Positions 26,176 through 34,471 of a stretch of DNA of 64,000 nt are shown piece by piece (position 1 is the stretch's first letter; each line of letters opens with the position of its first letter). Source of the DNA: JAFKKS01 sp050187875 (GTDB lineage Bacteria > Pseudomonadota > Alphaproteobacteria > Rhizobiales > Xanthobacteraceae); assembly GCA_050187875.1 (NCBI GenBank), contig JBFWXB010000012.1:1-64000 (forward strand), given 5' to 3'. The translations under genes and the position numbers were made by a program. The notes under the pieces are model-generated. The model saw nothing but the letters and a program-made list of their open reading frames with translations. It had not been told where the DNA came from and did no database searches.

Positions 26176-26829
26176 ATGCAGCGTTTCCTTTCCGACGCGA
26201 TCGAGTTCATGCCCATCCTGTTGCAGGGCGTGAAGCTCACGATCATCGTCACCATAGGCTCGCTCATCCTTTCGACGGTGCTCGGCCTCGTCTGGGCGCT
26301 AATGCGCGTGTCCGGCATCCGCATCCTCGCGACTATTCAGGTCGTGATCATCAATTTCATCCGCGGCGTGCCGATCATCGTGCAGCTTTTCTATATCTAC
26401 TTCGTGATGCCCGATCTCGGGCTGACATTGACGGCGCTGCAGGCGGCGATCATCGGGCTCGGCATCGCCTATTCGGCCTATCAGGCGGAGAATTTCCGCG
26501 CCGGCATCGAGGCGATCGACCACGGGCAGGTCGAGGCGGCGCAGTCGCTCGGCATGGGCTGGGTGCTGATGATGCGTCGCGTGATCCTGCCGCAAGCGGT
26601 GCGGATCGTGCTGCCGCCCTACGGCAACATCATGATCATGATGCTCAAGGATTCCTCACAAGCTTCCACTATCACGGTCGCGGAGCTCGCGCTGCAGGGC
26701 AAATTGATCGCATCCTCGACGTTCAAGAACATCTCGGTCTTTTCGCTGGTTGCGATCCTCTATCTGTGCATGAGCATTCCGCTCATTCTCATCGTTAACC
26801 GGCTCGAAGCGCGGTTCGGACGTAAATGA
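26176..26829 (+). CDS. Amino acid ABC transporter permease
   Basis: A 217-residue HisM/GlnP-type permease with about five membrane segments. The typical N terminus is LQGVKLTIIVTIGSLILSTVLGL; INFIRGVPIIVQLFYIYF follows, and the EAA loop is EAAQSLGMGWVLMMRRVILPQAVR. It works with the upstream binding protein and overlaps the ATPase gene by four bases (ATGA), so the two are coupled. Only one permease gene is present, so it must be a homodimer. Confidence 0.93.
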   Translation: MQRFLSDAIEFMPILLQGVKLTIIVTIGSLILSTVLGLVWALMRVSGIRILATIQVVIINFIRGVPIIVQLFYIYFVMPDLGLTLTALQAAIIGLGIAYSAYQAENFRAGIEAIDHGQVEAAQSLGMGWVLMMRRVILPQAVRIVLPPYGNIMIMMLKDSSQASTITVAELALQGKLIASSTFKNISVFSLVAILYLCMSIPLILIVNRLEARFGRK

Positions 26830-27569
26830 GCGCCGAGATCATCAAGCTCGAAGACGTGCACAAGAGCTTTGGGACGAACCACGTCATCCGCGGCTTCAGC
26901 GCGCGCGTCACCAAGGGCGAGGTGCTCTGCATCATCGGGGCATCGGGCTCGGGCAAGTCGACGATCCTGCGCTGCATCAACGGGCTCGAAAGCTACGAGC
27001 GGGGCGAGATCACGGTCGAAGGCCAGCACGTCGATCGCACCAAGCGCTCGATCGTCGCGATCCGCACTCGGGTTTCGATGGTGTTTCAGCGGTTCAACCT
27101 GTTTCCGCACCGGACCGCGATCGAGAATGTCGCCGAGGGGCCGATCTATGTGAAGCGTGAGCCGCGCGACGCGGTGATGACGCGGGCGAGTGCGCTGCTG
27201 CGGCGCGTCGGGCTCGCCGATAAGGAGCATGCTTATCCGGGCTCGCTCTCGGGCGGGCAGCAGCAGCGCGTCGCGATCGCGCGCGCGCTCGCGATGCAGC
27301 CCAAGGCGATCCTGTTCGACGAGCCGACATCGGCGCTCGACCCCGAGCTTGTCGGCGACGTGCTTGCGGTGATGCGCTCGCTCGCGGAAGAGGGCATGAC
27401 GATGGTCGTCGTCACGCATGAAATGGCGTTCGCCAAGGAAGTCGCCGATCGCGTCATCTTCCTCGATCGCGGCGTGATCGCGGAGGAGGGGCCGGCGCGC
27501 GAGCTTCTCACGGCGCCGAAGAATCCGCGCACGCAGGATTTCCTGCGCCGCGTCCTGCATCCGATGTAG
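26826..27569 (+). CDS. Amino acid ABC transporter ATP-binding protein
   Basis: A 247-residue GlnQ/HisP-type ATPase. Walker A is GASGSGKST, the Q-loop is VFQRFNLFPH, the signature is LSGGQQQRVAIARAL, Walker B is ILFDEPTSALDPE, and the H-loop is VTHEM. It drives import through the upstream permease. It lies 5 bases before the oxidase gene, so uptake and first catabolic step appear to share one mRNA. Confidence 0.95.
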   Translation: MSAEIIKLEDVHKSFGTNHVIRGFSARVTKGEVLCIIGASGSGKSTILRCINGLESYERGEITVEGQHVDRTKRSIVAIRTRVSMVFQRFNLFPHRTAIENVAEGPIYVKREPRDAVMTRASALLRRVGLADKEHAYPGSLSGGQQQRVAIARALAMQPKAILFDEPTSALDPELVGDVLAVMRSLAEEGMTMVVVTHEMAFAKEVADRVIFLDRGVIAEEGPARELLTAPKNPRTQDFLRRVLHPM

Positions 27570-27574
27570 GTGCC

Positions 27575-28888
27575 ATGGCTGAACCTTTTCCGCTCGAACC
27601 GGCGCTATGGACGGCGACGGCGCCGCCCGCGCCGGCCACGCCGCCGCTTTCGGAGTCCACGAGTTGCGATGTCTGTGTGATCGGCGGCGGATATGCAGGC
27701 CTTTCGACGGCGCTGCATCTCGCCGAGCGTGGCATCTCCGTCGTCGTCCTCGAAGCGAAAGAGGTGGGCTACGGCGGCTCCGGACGCAACGGCGGACAGG
27801 TCATTCCCGGCCTCAAATACGATCCCGACGAGCTGGAGAAAAAGTTCGGGCCGGAGTGCGGTGCGCGCCTTGTGCAGTTCGCTGGCAGTACGGCGGACGC
27901 CGTCTTCCAGCTCATCATCAAGCACCGCATGGAGGTGCCGCATCTGCGCAGCGGCTGGATCCAGGCGGCGCATGCACCGACGAGCATCGCCGAGTTGCGT
28001 GGGCGCGCCGAGCAGTGGGCGTGCCGCGGCGCGCCGGTCGAATTTCTCGACAAAGCGGAAACCGACCGGCATCTCGGCACGTCGCAATATTTCGCGTCGT
28101 GGATCGATCGTCGCGCTGGCGCCGTCCAGCCGCTCGCCTTTGCGCGCGGGCTCGCGCGGGCGGCGCTCGCCGCCGGAGCGCGCGTCCATGGCGCAACGCC
28201 TGCGACCGGACTGTTTCGTGAGCAAGGCAAGTGGGTGGTCGAGACGGCCGCGCGCACAAGCGTGAGAGCCGATCGCGTCGTGATGTGCACGAACGCTTAT
28301 ACGGGGGCGCTGTGGAGCGGCGTACGCGAGACCGTCATCGCACCGAACACGTATCAGATCGCCACGGAGCCGCTCTCGGACAACATCCGCAAGTCGATCC
28401 TGCCGTTCGGGCAGGTCGTCTCGGATGCGCGCAAGGTGCTTCTTTATTTCCGCCTCGATCATCATGGGCGTTTGCTGCTCGGCGGCCGTGGTCCGTTCCG
28501 CGAGCCGAAAGAGGCGACCGATTGGGCGCATCTCGAGAGCGTGCTGGAGCGTCTGTTTCCGCAAACGAAGGGCGTCAAGATCGAGCATCGCTGGTGCGGC
28601 CGCATCGCGATCACGCGCGATTTCCTGCCGCATCTGCATGAGCCCGCGCCCGGGCTTCTCGTCGACATCGGATGCATGGGGCGCGGCGTCGCACTGCAAA
28701 CGGCGCTTGGCCGCAGCTTCGCCGATTACATCGCCAGCGGTGACGAAAACGCGCTGCCGTTTCTGCGATTGCCGATCAAGCCCATTCCATTTCATGGACT
28801 GAATAGGATGTATTTCGCCGCGGCCGTTGCCTGGTATCGCCATCTCGACCGCAAGGCCGCGCGGACGGGAACATTGCGAGAAACTTGA
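27575..28888 (+). CDS. FAD-dependent oxidoreductase (DAO/PuuB-like)
   Basis: A 437-residue DAO-family flavoenzyme. The dinucleotide motif VCVIGGGYAGLSTALHLAERG is near residue 28, then GYGGSGRNGGQVIPGLKYDP, which is characteristic of gamma-glutamylputrescine oxidase (PuuB/OrdL) relatives. The C-terminal motif GCMGRGVALQTALGR closes the FAD site. It probably oxidises an amine or D-/N-substituted amino acid imported by the adjacent ABC transporter. The substrate is inferred from context only. Confidence 0.88.
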   Translation: MAEPFPLEPALWTATAPPAPATPPLSESTSCDVCVIGGGYAGLSTALHLAERGISVVVLEAKEVGYGGSGRNGGQVIPGLKYDPDELEKKFGPECGARLVQFAGSTADAVFQLIIKHRMEVPHLRSGWIQAAHAPTSIAELRGRAEQWACRGAPVEFLDKAETDRHLGTSQYFASWIDRRAGAVQPLAFARGLARAALAAGARVHGATPATGLFREQGKWVVETAARTSVRADRVVMCTNAYTGALWSGVRETVIAPNTYQIATEPLSDNIRKSILPFGQVVSDARKVLLYFRLDHHGRLLLGGRGPFREPKEATDWAHLESVLERLFPQTKGVKIEHRWCGRIAITRDFLPHLHEPAPGLLVDIGCMGRGVALQTALGRSFADYIASGDENALPFLRLPIKPIPFHGLNRMYFAAAVAWYRHLDRKAARTGTLRET

Positions 28889-29126
28889 TATATCAAGCGT
28901 TCTGCTTCGCCGCGATTCGTTCCTCACGCAACGAAACAAATCGCGAATTCCCGCTCACATAATCTAACATCGTGAAACAAACGGCCTGATTTCCCTGCAT
29001 TCAGGGCATGGACGCTATTCTTGCCGCCTCGAGGCCGCCTTCTCGCCCCATTGCATTTGAAAAAACCTCGCCCGTTTGGGGGCTGAAACCAAATCGCGCT
29101 TCACGTGGAGCGAAGGAGAACACGTA

Positions 29127-29792
29127 GTGAAAATTACAAGACGCGGGGGATTTCTCGCATTTGCATTTTGTCTGATTGTGTCATTGGCCGCCACGCCAAG
29201 CCACGCCAGCAGCCGGGGACACCATCATTCGGCGCAGAGCCATAAGGTCCACGCCAAGCATCAAGCGGTGCGCTCGCATCGCTCGGCACGCAAACATCGC
29301 TACGCCGCGCGCAAGATGCGCGCGCATCGTCATGCGTGGCGCTACAAGACCCGGGTGCATCGCTTTGCCAAGCGGCACGGCGCCCACAAGCCGCGCTGGG
29401 TGCGTGCGCGCCACAGCGCCCGTTACGCCAACCGTCATCGTCTGCGCGCGCATCGCTACGCCCACCGCAAGACGCAGCGCTTGGCGCGGACCTATCGGTC
29501 TGCGGCGCGCACCACAGACTTCTCGGGCATCGCGTCGATCTACGGCGTCGGCAGCGGCCGTACGGCGAATGGGGAACGCTCGAACATCCGCGGGCTGACG
29601 GCGGCACATCGCACGCTTCCGTTCGGCACTCGCGTTGCTGTCACGAACCGGCGTAACGGCCGCTCGGTCGTCGTGCGCATCAACGATCGTGGACCGTTCG
29701 TGCGCGGCCGCGTCATCGATCTCACGCCGGCTGCAGCACGGGCAATCGGCTTCACCGGGCTGACGCAAGTGTCGCTGTCGGTGCTGCGCTGA
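29127..29792 (+). CDS. RlpA-like septal ring / lytic transglycosylase domain protein with His/Arg-rich spacer
   Basis: A 221-residue secreted protein. GTG 29127 with GAAGGAG eight bases upstream is chosen; it gives the signal peptide MKITRRGGFLAFAFCLIVSLAATPSHA-like start. Residues about 30-135 are extremely rich in His, Arg, Lys and Ala. The C-terminal 85 residues form the RlpA double-psi beta-barrel: GIASIYGVGSGRTANGE, LTAAHRTLPFGTRVAVTN and VVVRINDRGPFVRGRVIDL, with the catalytic-type Asp in NDRGPF. Some RlpA proteins cleave naked glycan strands in the septum. The basic spacer could bind peptidoglycan acids or metal. No SPOR domain is present. Confidence 0.85.
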   Translation: MKITRRGGFLAFAFCLIVSLAATPSHASSRGHHHSAQSHKVHAKHQAVRSHRSARKHRYAARKMRAHRHAWRYKTRVHRFAKRHGAHKPRWVRARHSARYANRHRLRAHRYAHRKTQRLARTYRSAARTTDFSGIASIYGVGSGRTANGERSNIRGLTAAHRTLPFGTRVAVTNRRNGRSVVVRINDRGPFVRGRVIDLTPAAARAIGFTGLTQVSLSVLR

Positions 29793-29800
29793 CAATCCAA

Positions 29801-29830
29801 AGCCTCGCCGCAGCCGCGGCGAGGCTTTTT
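29801..29830 (+). terminator. Rho-independent terminator after the RlpA-like gene
   Basis: An 11-base perfect stem AGCCTCGCCGC / GCGGCGAGGCT (29,801-29,811 and 29,816-29,826) with a four-base loop is followed by TTTTT. It begins eight bases after the stop codon. It also separates this gene from the convergent minus-strand gene ending at 29,834. Confidence 0.92.
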
Positions 29831-29833
29831 CGT

Positions 29834-30193
29834 TCAGGGCTGCGGCAGCTTTCGGGCGATGGAGATGTTCGCGCAGTTGGGGCGGCCTGAAAGGACGCAG
29901 TCCTGGTCGCGGCGCAGCTTGGCGATCGTGTCGGCGAGCCAAAGCCCCGACCCGACCAGGGCGATGCACAGCAAGAACACCACGACATTGATCGCCATAC
30001 GGTGCCGATAGTCCTCATCTTCGCCGCCTTCATAGGGGGCGAACGTTTCGACGGGCAGTGGATTTGCTTCATGAGTACCCGGCAGGGGCGGCCGCGTTGC
30101 GCGACCCCCCCTACGCGGAAATGCAATCACATTCGCCGCATCGGAGAAGGCGACGCGTTCGCTTTGTAGCCTTTGACGATCCGCTTCCGGCAT
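29834..30193 (-). CDS. Hypothetical protein with one membrane segment
   Basis: A 119-residue protein. The N-terminal 65 residues are polar; one membrane segment (VVVFLLCIALVGSGLWLA) lies near residues 75-92. The short C-terminal part contains two Cys (DCVLSGRPNCANI) and may be periplasmic with a disulfide. ATG 30193 is used, though GTG 30202 is possible. It follows the CMD-family gene on the same strand by about 40 bases. I do not recognise a named family. Confidence 0.7.
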   Translation of the reverse strand: MPEADRQRLQSERVAFSDAANVIAFPRRGGRATRPPLPGTHEANPLPVETFAPYEGGEDEDYRHRMAINVVVFLLCIALVGSGLWLADTIAKLRRDQDCVLSGRPNCANISIARKLPQP

Positions 30194-30234
30194 CACACCC
30201 ACATGATACCAGATAGGGATGCCTTCGGCGATGT

Positions 30235-30819
30235 CTATAAGGCAGGCTCGCGGAAGGGCAGGGGCTTTGCCGGATCCGTGGCGGCGCGAAAGACGTTCAG
30301 CATCATCGAGATCATCGCGTAATAGCCGAGGATCCCGACAAACTCGATCAGCCCCTCATTGCCGAAGAGTTTCTGCACGCGCTTGTAAAGCCGGTCCTCG
30401 ACGCGGCGGTCGCGATAGAGCTGCTGCACGAAATCGTAGATCGCAAGTTCGTCAGCCGGCGCGCCGGCCGGCCGCCGGCCGGTCTGCAGCGCGCGAATGG
30501 TCTTCGGCTTGACGCCCGCCTTCTCCGCGATCGGCGCATGGGCCTCCCATTCGAACTGCGCGCGCCACTGACGGGCGGTGCAAAGGATCGCGAATTCGGA
30601 CAGGCGCGGCGGCACTTTCGTCTTGAAGCGCACATAGCCGCCGAGCCGCTGCGCCAGCATGCCGAAATCCGGCGCATCCATCCAGATCGCGAATGGCCCG
30701 CGCATCATGAAATTCGCGCGCGGCCCGGATGCGATCGCGTCGCGGAGCACTTTCTGCGCCTCGGAGAGATTGTCCGGGTCGGGATGTGTTAGTCGCGGCT
30801 TCGGTCTTTTCTCGGCCAT
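30235..30819 (-). CDS. Carboxymuconolactone decarboxylase family protein
   Basis: A 194-residue all-helical protein of the CMD/AhpD superfamily. The core reads LSEFAILCTARQWRAQFEWEAHAPIAEKAG at about residues 73-102, with the His of the family; it has only one Cys, so the AhpD CxxC redox pair is absent. The C terminus LIEFVGILGYYAMISMMLNVFR is also typical. It may be a lactone decarboxylase or a non-redox relative. It is between a PaaD-like gene and a small membrane protein gene on the same strand. Confidence 0.85.
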   Translation of the reverse strand: MAEKRPKPRLTHPDPDNLSEAQKVLRDAIASGPRANFMMRGPFAIWMDAPDFGMLAQRLGGYVRFKTKVPPRLSEFAILCTARQWRAQFEWEAHAPIAEKAGVKPKTIRALQTGRRPAGAPADELAIYDFVQQLYRDRRVEDRLYKRVQKLFGNEGLIEFVGILGYYAMISMMLNVFRAATDPAKPLPFREPAL

Positions 30820-30879
30820 TGCGTTTCCCCCTCAAAATGGTTTGTGCGTTGTCGTGGCTTCTGTCGGAGACGCGGCCCT

Positions 30880-31278
30880 TCATTGGCCGAGCAGGGTCCG
30901 CCGTCGCGCGATCGCCGCCGGCGCCGCGGCGCGCTCCAGCGTCGCTCTGGCTTTCGCGCTCATCCAATCCGGCGCCCAGGCCGGCGAGCGAAGCGGGGTG
31001 ATGCGCGCAAGACCGAAACCCGCCGCCTCGAGAGCTTCCTCGATATTGAGCGCGATGACGCGCATGGCGGGGCTTCCAATGTCCGGGGCGGCGACGAAGA
31101 CCTCGAGCGTGCCGTCCGCGATCTTGATGTCGCGCAAGACGCCGAGATCGACGACGGTCAGGCTCGAAATGGCGGGGTCGGGCACGCGGGCCGCGACCGA
31201 CCACGCGCGCTCGCGCAGTTGGTCCGGCGCCTCGCCGGTCGTGAAGGCGGGGGCAAACTTTCGCCGCGCCGCGGTCAT
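30880..31278 (-). CDS. PaaD-like MIP18-family protein lacking the conserved Cys
   Basis: A 132-residue protein resembling PaaD/MIP18 (DUF59) proteins: VPDPAISSLTVVDLGVLRDIKI (residues 32-53) and the C-terminal SPAWAPDWMSAKARATL (98-114) match PaaD. In family members the middle motif is SGCPA, whose Cys is needed for Fe-S work. Here it reads IGSPAM, with Ser69 in place of Cys. The C-terminal zinc-ribbon part of PaaD is missing as well. No paaABCE genes are near. The function may therefore differ from phenylacetyl-CoA epoxidase maturation. Confidence 0.7.
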   Translation of the reverse strand: MTAARRKFAPAFTTGEAPDQLRERAWSVAARVPDPAISSLTVVDLGVLRDIKIADGTLEVFVAAPDIGSPAMRVIALNIEEALEAAGFGLARITPLRSPAWAPDWMSAKARATLERAAAPAAIARRRTLLGQ

Positions 31279-31353
31279 TGCGGGGTTTTCCGAAGGGCTG
31301 GTGGCATGCGATTCACTGGGCGGCGGCGGACATTCTGCCCGGCGGCGCGGGCG

Positions 31354-31427
31354 TGGCTGGGGAACTAGGATTCGAACCTAGACAAACAGAGTCAGAGTCT
31401 GTTGTGCTACCGTTACACCATTCCCCA
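31354..31427 (-). tRNA. tRNA-Gln (anticodon CTG)
   Basis: The minus strand folds into a full cloverleaf of 74 bases including an encoded CCA. The acceptor stem is TGGGGAA/TTCCCCA, the anticodon loop CTCTGAC lies between stems ACAGA and TCTGT, and the T-loop is GGTTCGAATCC. The anticodon CTG reads CAG codons (Gln). The flanks 31,281-31,353 and 31,428-31,630 hold no gene I can support. Confidence 0.96.
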
Positions 31428-31630
31428 ACGGCAGGCAGCGGCCTATCGGCAACACTGCTCGGGCGGCTCCGCCCGACCGTCGCAAGTGGCGCTGATATAA
31501 GAGGTTTCGTTTTCACGGTCTACCCCCTGGATGTTGCCGCCCGAACAGGTCAAACTGACCGTCCTGCCGGCGTGGCGGGGCAAAACAAAGCAATAAAAGC
31601 GAGGCGGCGACCGCCCGCGGGGAGAGACGC

Positions 31631-32707
31631 ATGATCGACGCCAAGACGTCCCGCAGGACGATTCTGAAAGCCGGCGCGGCGCTGCTCACGTTCGGAGCGG
31701 GGCTCCGGGCCGGGCAACATGCGGCGCTCGCCCGCGACATGACCGGGCGCGAGAAAGAGCTTTATGAAGCCGCCAAGAAGGAAGGCGAGCTCACTTGGTA
31801 CACCGCGCATTCCGACGACGTGACGGCGCAGGCCTTGGGGCGGGATTTCGAATCGCTGTTTCCGAGCATCAAGGTGCAGGTGGTCCGCACCACCGCGCAG
31901 GTCGCCTTCCAGCGCGTCTCGCAGGAGATCAAGGCCGGCGCCATGCAGGTCGACGTCCTCTCCTCGACCGATATCGGCCATTACGTCTATCTCAAGGAGA
32001 AGGGGCTCCTCGAGAAATACGTGCCGGAGAACGCGAGCAAGGTCGTCGACGTCTATAAGAATCTCGATCCCGACGGCTTCTATCATGTGACCTCGGGCGG
32101 CCTCATCGGCATCGGCTACAACACGGAGAAGCTGAAGGAAGCCGATGCGCCGAAGAACTGGCCCGACCTGCTCGATCCGAAATGGAAGGACAAGATCGCG
32201 CTCGGCCATCCCGGCTTCAGCGGCTATGTCGGTACCTGGGCCGTGTCGCTGAAGAAGCTCTATGGCTGGGAGTTCTTCGAGAAGCTCGCCAAGAACAATC
32301 CTCAGGTCGGCCGCTCGATCAACGACACGGTGACGATGCTCAATGCCGGCGAACGCATCGTCGCGGGCTCGGGGCCGGCCGGCACGCTGATGAACAGCGT
32401 GCAGAAGGGCAATCCGCTGGCGATGATCTACCCGACCGACGGCACGGTGCTGATCATCGCGCCGTCGGGGATCATGAAGGGCGTCAAGCACCCGAATGCG
32501 GCGCGGCTGTTCATGGAATATCTCCTCACCGTCGAAGCCTCGACCGTGTGGGTGAAGCATTTCAACGAGTCGATGCGGCCGGAAGTCTCGGCGCTGCCGG
32601 GATCGAAATCGGCGAAGGATGTGAAGACCATCCACCCGACCGTCGAGGAGATCACGAAGGGCATTCCGGAGCTGATCAAGCAGTGGCGCGACACGTTCGG
32701 CGTATGA
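31631..32707 (+). CDS. ABC transporter substrate-binding protein (Fbp/AfuA-like family 1), Tat-exported
   Basis: A 358-residue binding protein with a Tat-type signal: SRRTILKAGAALLTFGAG near residues 7-24. The mature part (GELTWYTAHSDDVTAQALGRDFESLFPSIKVQVVRTT) resembles iron(III)/2-aminoethylphosphonate/thiamine-type family 1 binding proteins. It is the first of three genes that make a complete importer. Fe3+ ligand Tyr pairs are not obvious, so an organic ligand is possible. Confidence 0.9.
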   Translation: MIDAKTSRRTILKAGAALLTFGAGLRAGQHAALARDMTGREKELYEAAKKEGELTWYTAHSDDVTAQALGRDFESLFPSIKVQVVRTTAQVAFQRVSQEIKAGAMQVDVLSSTDIGHYVYLKEKGLLEKYVPENASKVVDVYKNLDPDGFYHVTSGGLIGIGYNTEKLKEADAPKNWPDLLDPKWKDKIALGHPGFSGYVGTWAVSLKKLYGWEFFEKLAKNNPQVGRSINDTVTMLNAGERIVAGSGPAGTLMNSVQKGNPLAMIYPTDGTVLIIAPSGIMKGVKHPNAARLFMEYLLTVEASTVWVKHFNESMRPEVSALPGSKSAKDVKTIHPTVEEITKGIPELIKQWRDTFGV

Positions 32708-32731
32708 ACCGCGTCACGCGGAGCTGAGCCG

Positions 32732-34471
32732 ATGGCGCAGGACGCGCAGGCGCTGCGGCAGCCGGCGGCGGCGAGCACCTGGGCGCGACGCGCGCGCAAG
32801 CTTGATCCCAGCATGGCGATCTGGCTCGCGCTGATCGCGGTGCTCGTGTTCCTTGTGGCGAGCCCGCTCGTGCGGTTGATCGTTTCGAGCTTCCAGGACC
32901 CGACGAGCGGGCACTTCACGTTCGCGAATTATGCCGAGGCCTACGGCCGCGTGCGGCACCTGCAGGCGTTGCTGCATTCGCTCGAGCTCGGACTTGGCGT
33001 CGCGATCCTTGCCGGCTTGTTCGGCGTGCCGATCGCCTGGGCGATCTCGCGGACCGACATGCCGGGCAAGGCGCTCATCCGCGTGCTCGTTCTCGGCGCC
33101 TTCATCACCCCGCCCTATCTCGGCGCGATAGGGTGGATATTGCTCGCCGGCCCCAATTCCGGCTGGCTGAACAAGGCCTGGATCGCGCTCACCGGTGCGC
33201 AGAGCGGCATCTTCAACATCTATTCGATGCCCGGCCTGATCCTGGTCGTCGCCGTCACATCGTTTCCTTATGTCTTCGTCTTCACCAATGCCGCGCTCGA
33301 TCTCGTATCGTCCGAGATGGAGGACGCCGCGCATATCCTCGGCGCCGGCAAGTGGCGCACGACCTTCAAGGTCACCTTGCCGCTCGTCCTCCCAGCGATC
33401 CTCGGTGGGCTCATCATCAGTTTCCTCGAGGCGATCGCGCTGTTCGGCGCGCCGGCGCTGCTCGCCTTGCCCGCGCGATTTCATGTTGTATCGACGCAGC
33501 TTTGGCAGTTCTTCGAGTTTCCCGTGCGCGTCGAAGTGGCGGCGGCTTATGCGATGCCGCTTCTCCTCATCACGGTCGCGCTGTTCTACCTGCAGAGCCG
33601 CGTGCTTGGCCGGCGCGGCTATGCCGCCGTGACCGGCAAGGGCGGCGAGCGGCGACCGATGCAGCTTGGGCCCTGGCGCTGGGTGACGTTCGGCTACGCC
33701 TGCTTCGTCTGCCTTTTGTCCGTCGTCCTGCCGATGACGGTGCTCCTGCAGGCCGCGTTTGCGAAAGCCTGGGGGCGCGGCTTCTCGCTCGAAAACCTGA
33801 CGCTGCGGAACTTCAAATATCTTATCTTCGAGCAGACGCAGGCGCAGCAGGCGATCCTCAACACCTTCGTCTACTCGGGACTGACCGCCTTCATCGCCAT
33901 CGGGCTTGCGCTCGCGATCGCCTACGTCGTCAGCCGGCGTCTGGTGCCGTGGAGCCAGGCGCTGACATTCCTCTGCATGGCGCCGTTCGTCATTCCGGGC
34001 ATCGTGCTGGCGATCGGCTTCTATGCGGCTTACGCGCCGCCGCCGCTCTCGCTCTACGGCACCGGCGCGATCCTCGTCCTTGCCTTCGCGACGCGCTTCC
34101 TGCCGATCGCCTACACATCGAGCGCGTCGGGCATGCGCAGCATCAATCCGGAGATGGAGGACGCGGTGCGCATCCTCGGCGGCTCGCGCATGCTCGCGAT
34201 CCGCAAGGTGCTGGCGCCACTCCTCAAGAAGAGCCTCGCCGGCGCGTGGATCCTCGTCTTCATCCCGGCGACGCGCGAGCTCTCGGCGGCGATCTTCCTG
34301 GTCGGGCCGCAGACGCGCGTCATTTCGGTGATGCTGTTTGACCTGTCGGAGGAGGGCAATTTCGAAGTGCTCGCAGCGCTCGGCACCATCCTCCTCGTCA
34401 TCACCATCGCTATCGCCGCCATCGGCTTCAAGATCATCGGTCGCGATTTCATGCTGCGGAGAACGACATGA
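32732..34471 (+). CDS. ABC transporter permease, fused two-domain (FbpB-like)
   Basis: A 579-residue permease holding two BPD transport domains in one chain with about twelve membrane segments. EAA loops are EMEDAAHILGAGKWRTTFKVTLPLV (first half) and EMEDAVRILGGSRMLAIRKVLAPLL (second half). The layout is that of FbpB/PhnV-type systems. It starts 25 bases after the binding-protein gene and overlaps the ATPase gene by four bases. Confidence 0.93.
   Translation: MAQDAQALRQPAAASTWARRARKLDPSMAIWLALIAVLVFLVASPLVRLIVSSFQDPTSGHFTFANYAEAYGRVRHLQALLHSLELGLGVAILAGLFGVPIAWAISRTDMPGKALIRVLVLGAFITPPYLGAIGWILLAGPNSGWLNKAWIALTGAQSGIFNIYSMPGLILVVAVTSFPYVFVFTNAALDLVSSEMEDAAHILGAGKWRTTFKVTLPLVLPAILGGLIISFLEAIALFGAPALLALPARFHVVSTQLWQFFEFPVRVEVAAAYAMPLLLITVALFYLQSRVLGRRGYAAVTGKGGERRPMQLGPWRWVTFGYACFVCLLSVVLPMTVLLQAAFAKAWGRGFSLENLTLRNFKYLIFEQTQAQQAILNTFVYSGLTAFIAIGLALAIAYVVSRRLVPWSQALTFLCMAPFVIPGIVLAIGFYAAYAPPPLSLYGTGAILVLAFATRFLPIAYTSSASGMRSINPEMEDAVRILGGSRMLAIRKVLAPLLKKSLAGAWILVFIPATRELSAAIFLVGPQTRVISVMLFDLSEEGNFEVLAALGTILLVITIAIAAIGFKIIGRDFMLRRTT

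Noticed and set aside
28889..29126. A/T-richer gap before the RlpA-like gene
   Set aside because: It contains GAAACAAA/CGATTCGTT-like partial repeats but no convincing palindrome or RNA fold; probably the promoter region of the RlpA-like gene.
31459..31476. Hairpin TCGGGCGG-CT-CCGCCCGA next to the tRNA gene
   Set aside because: The loop is two bases, no T tract follows and it is upstream of the tRNA on its own strand; it could simply be GC-rich background.
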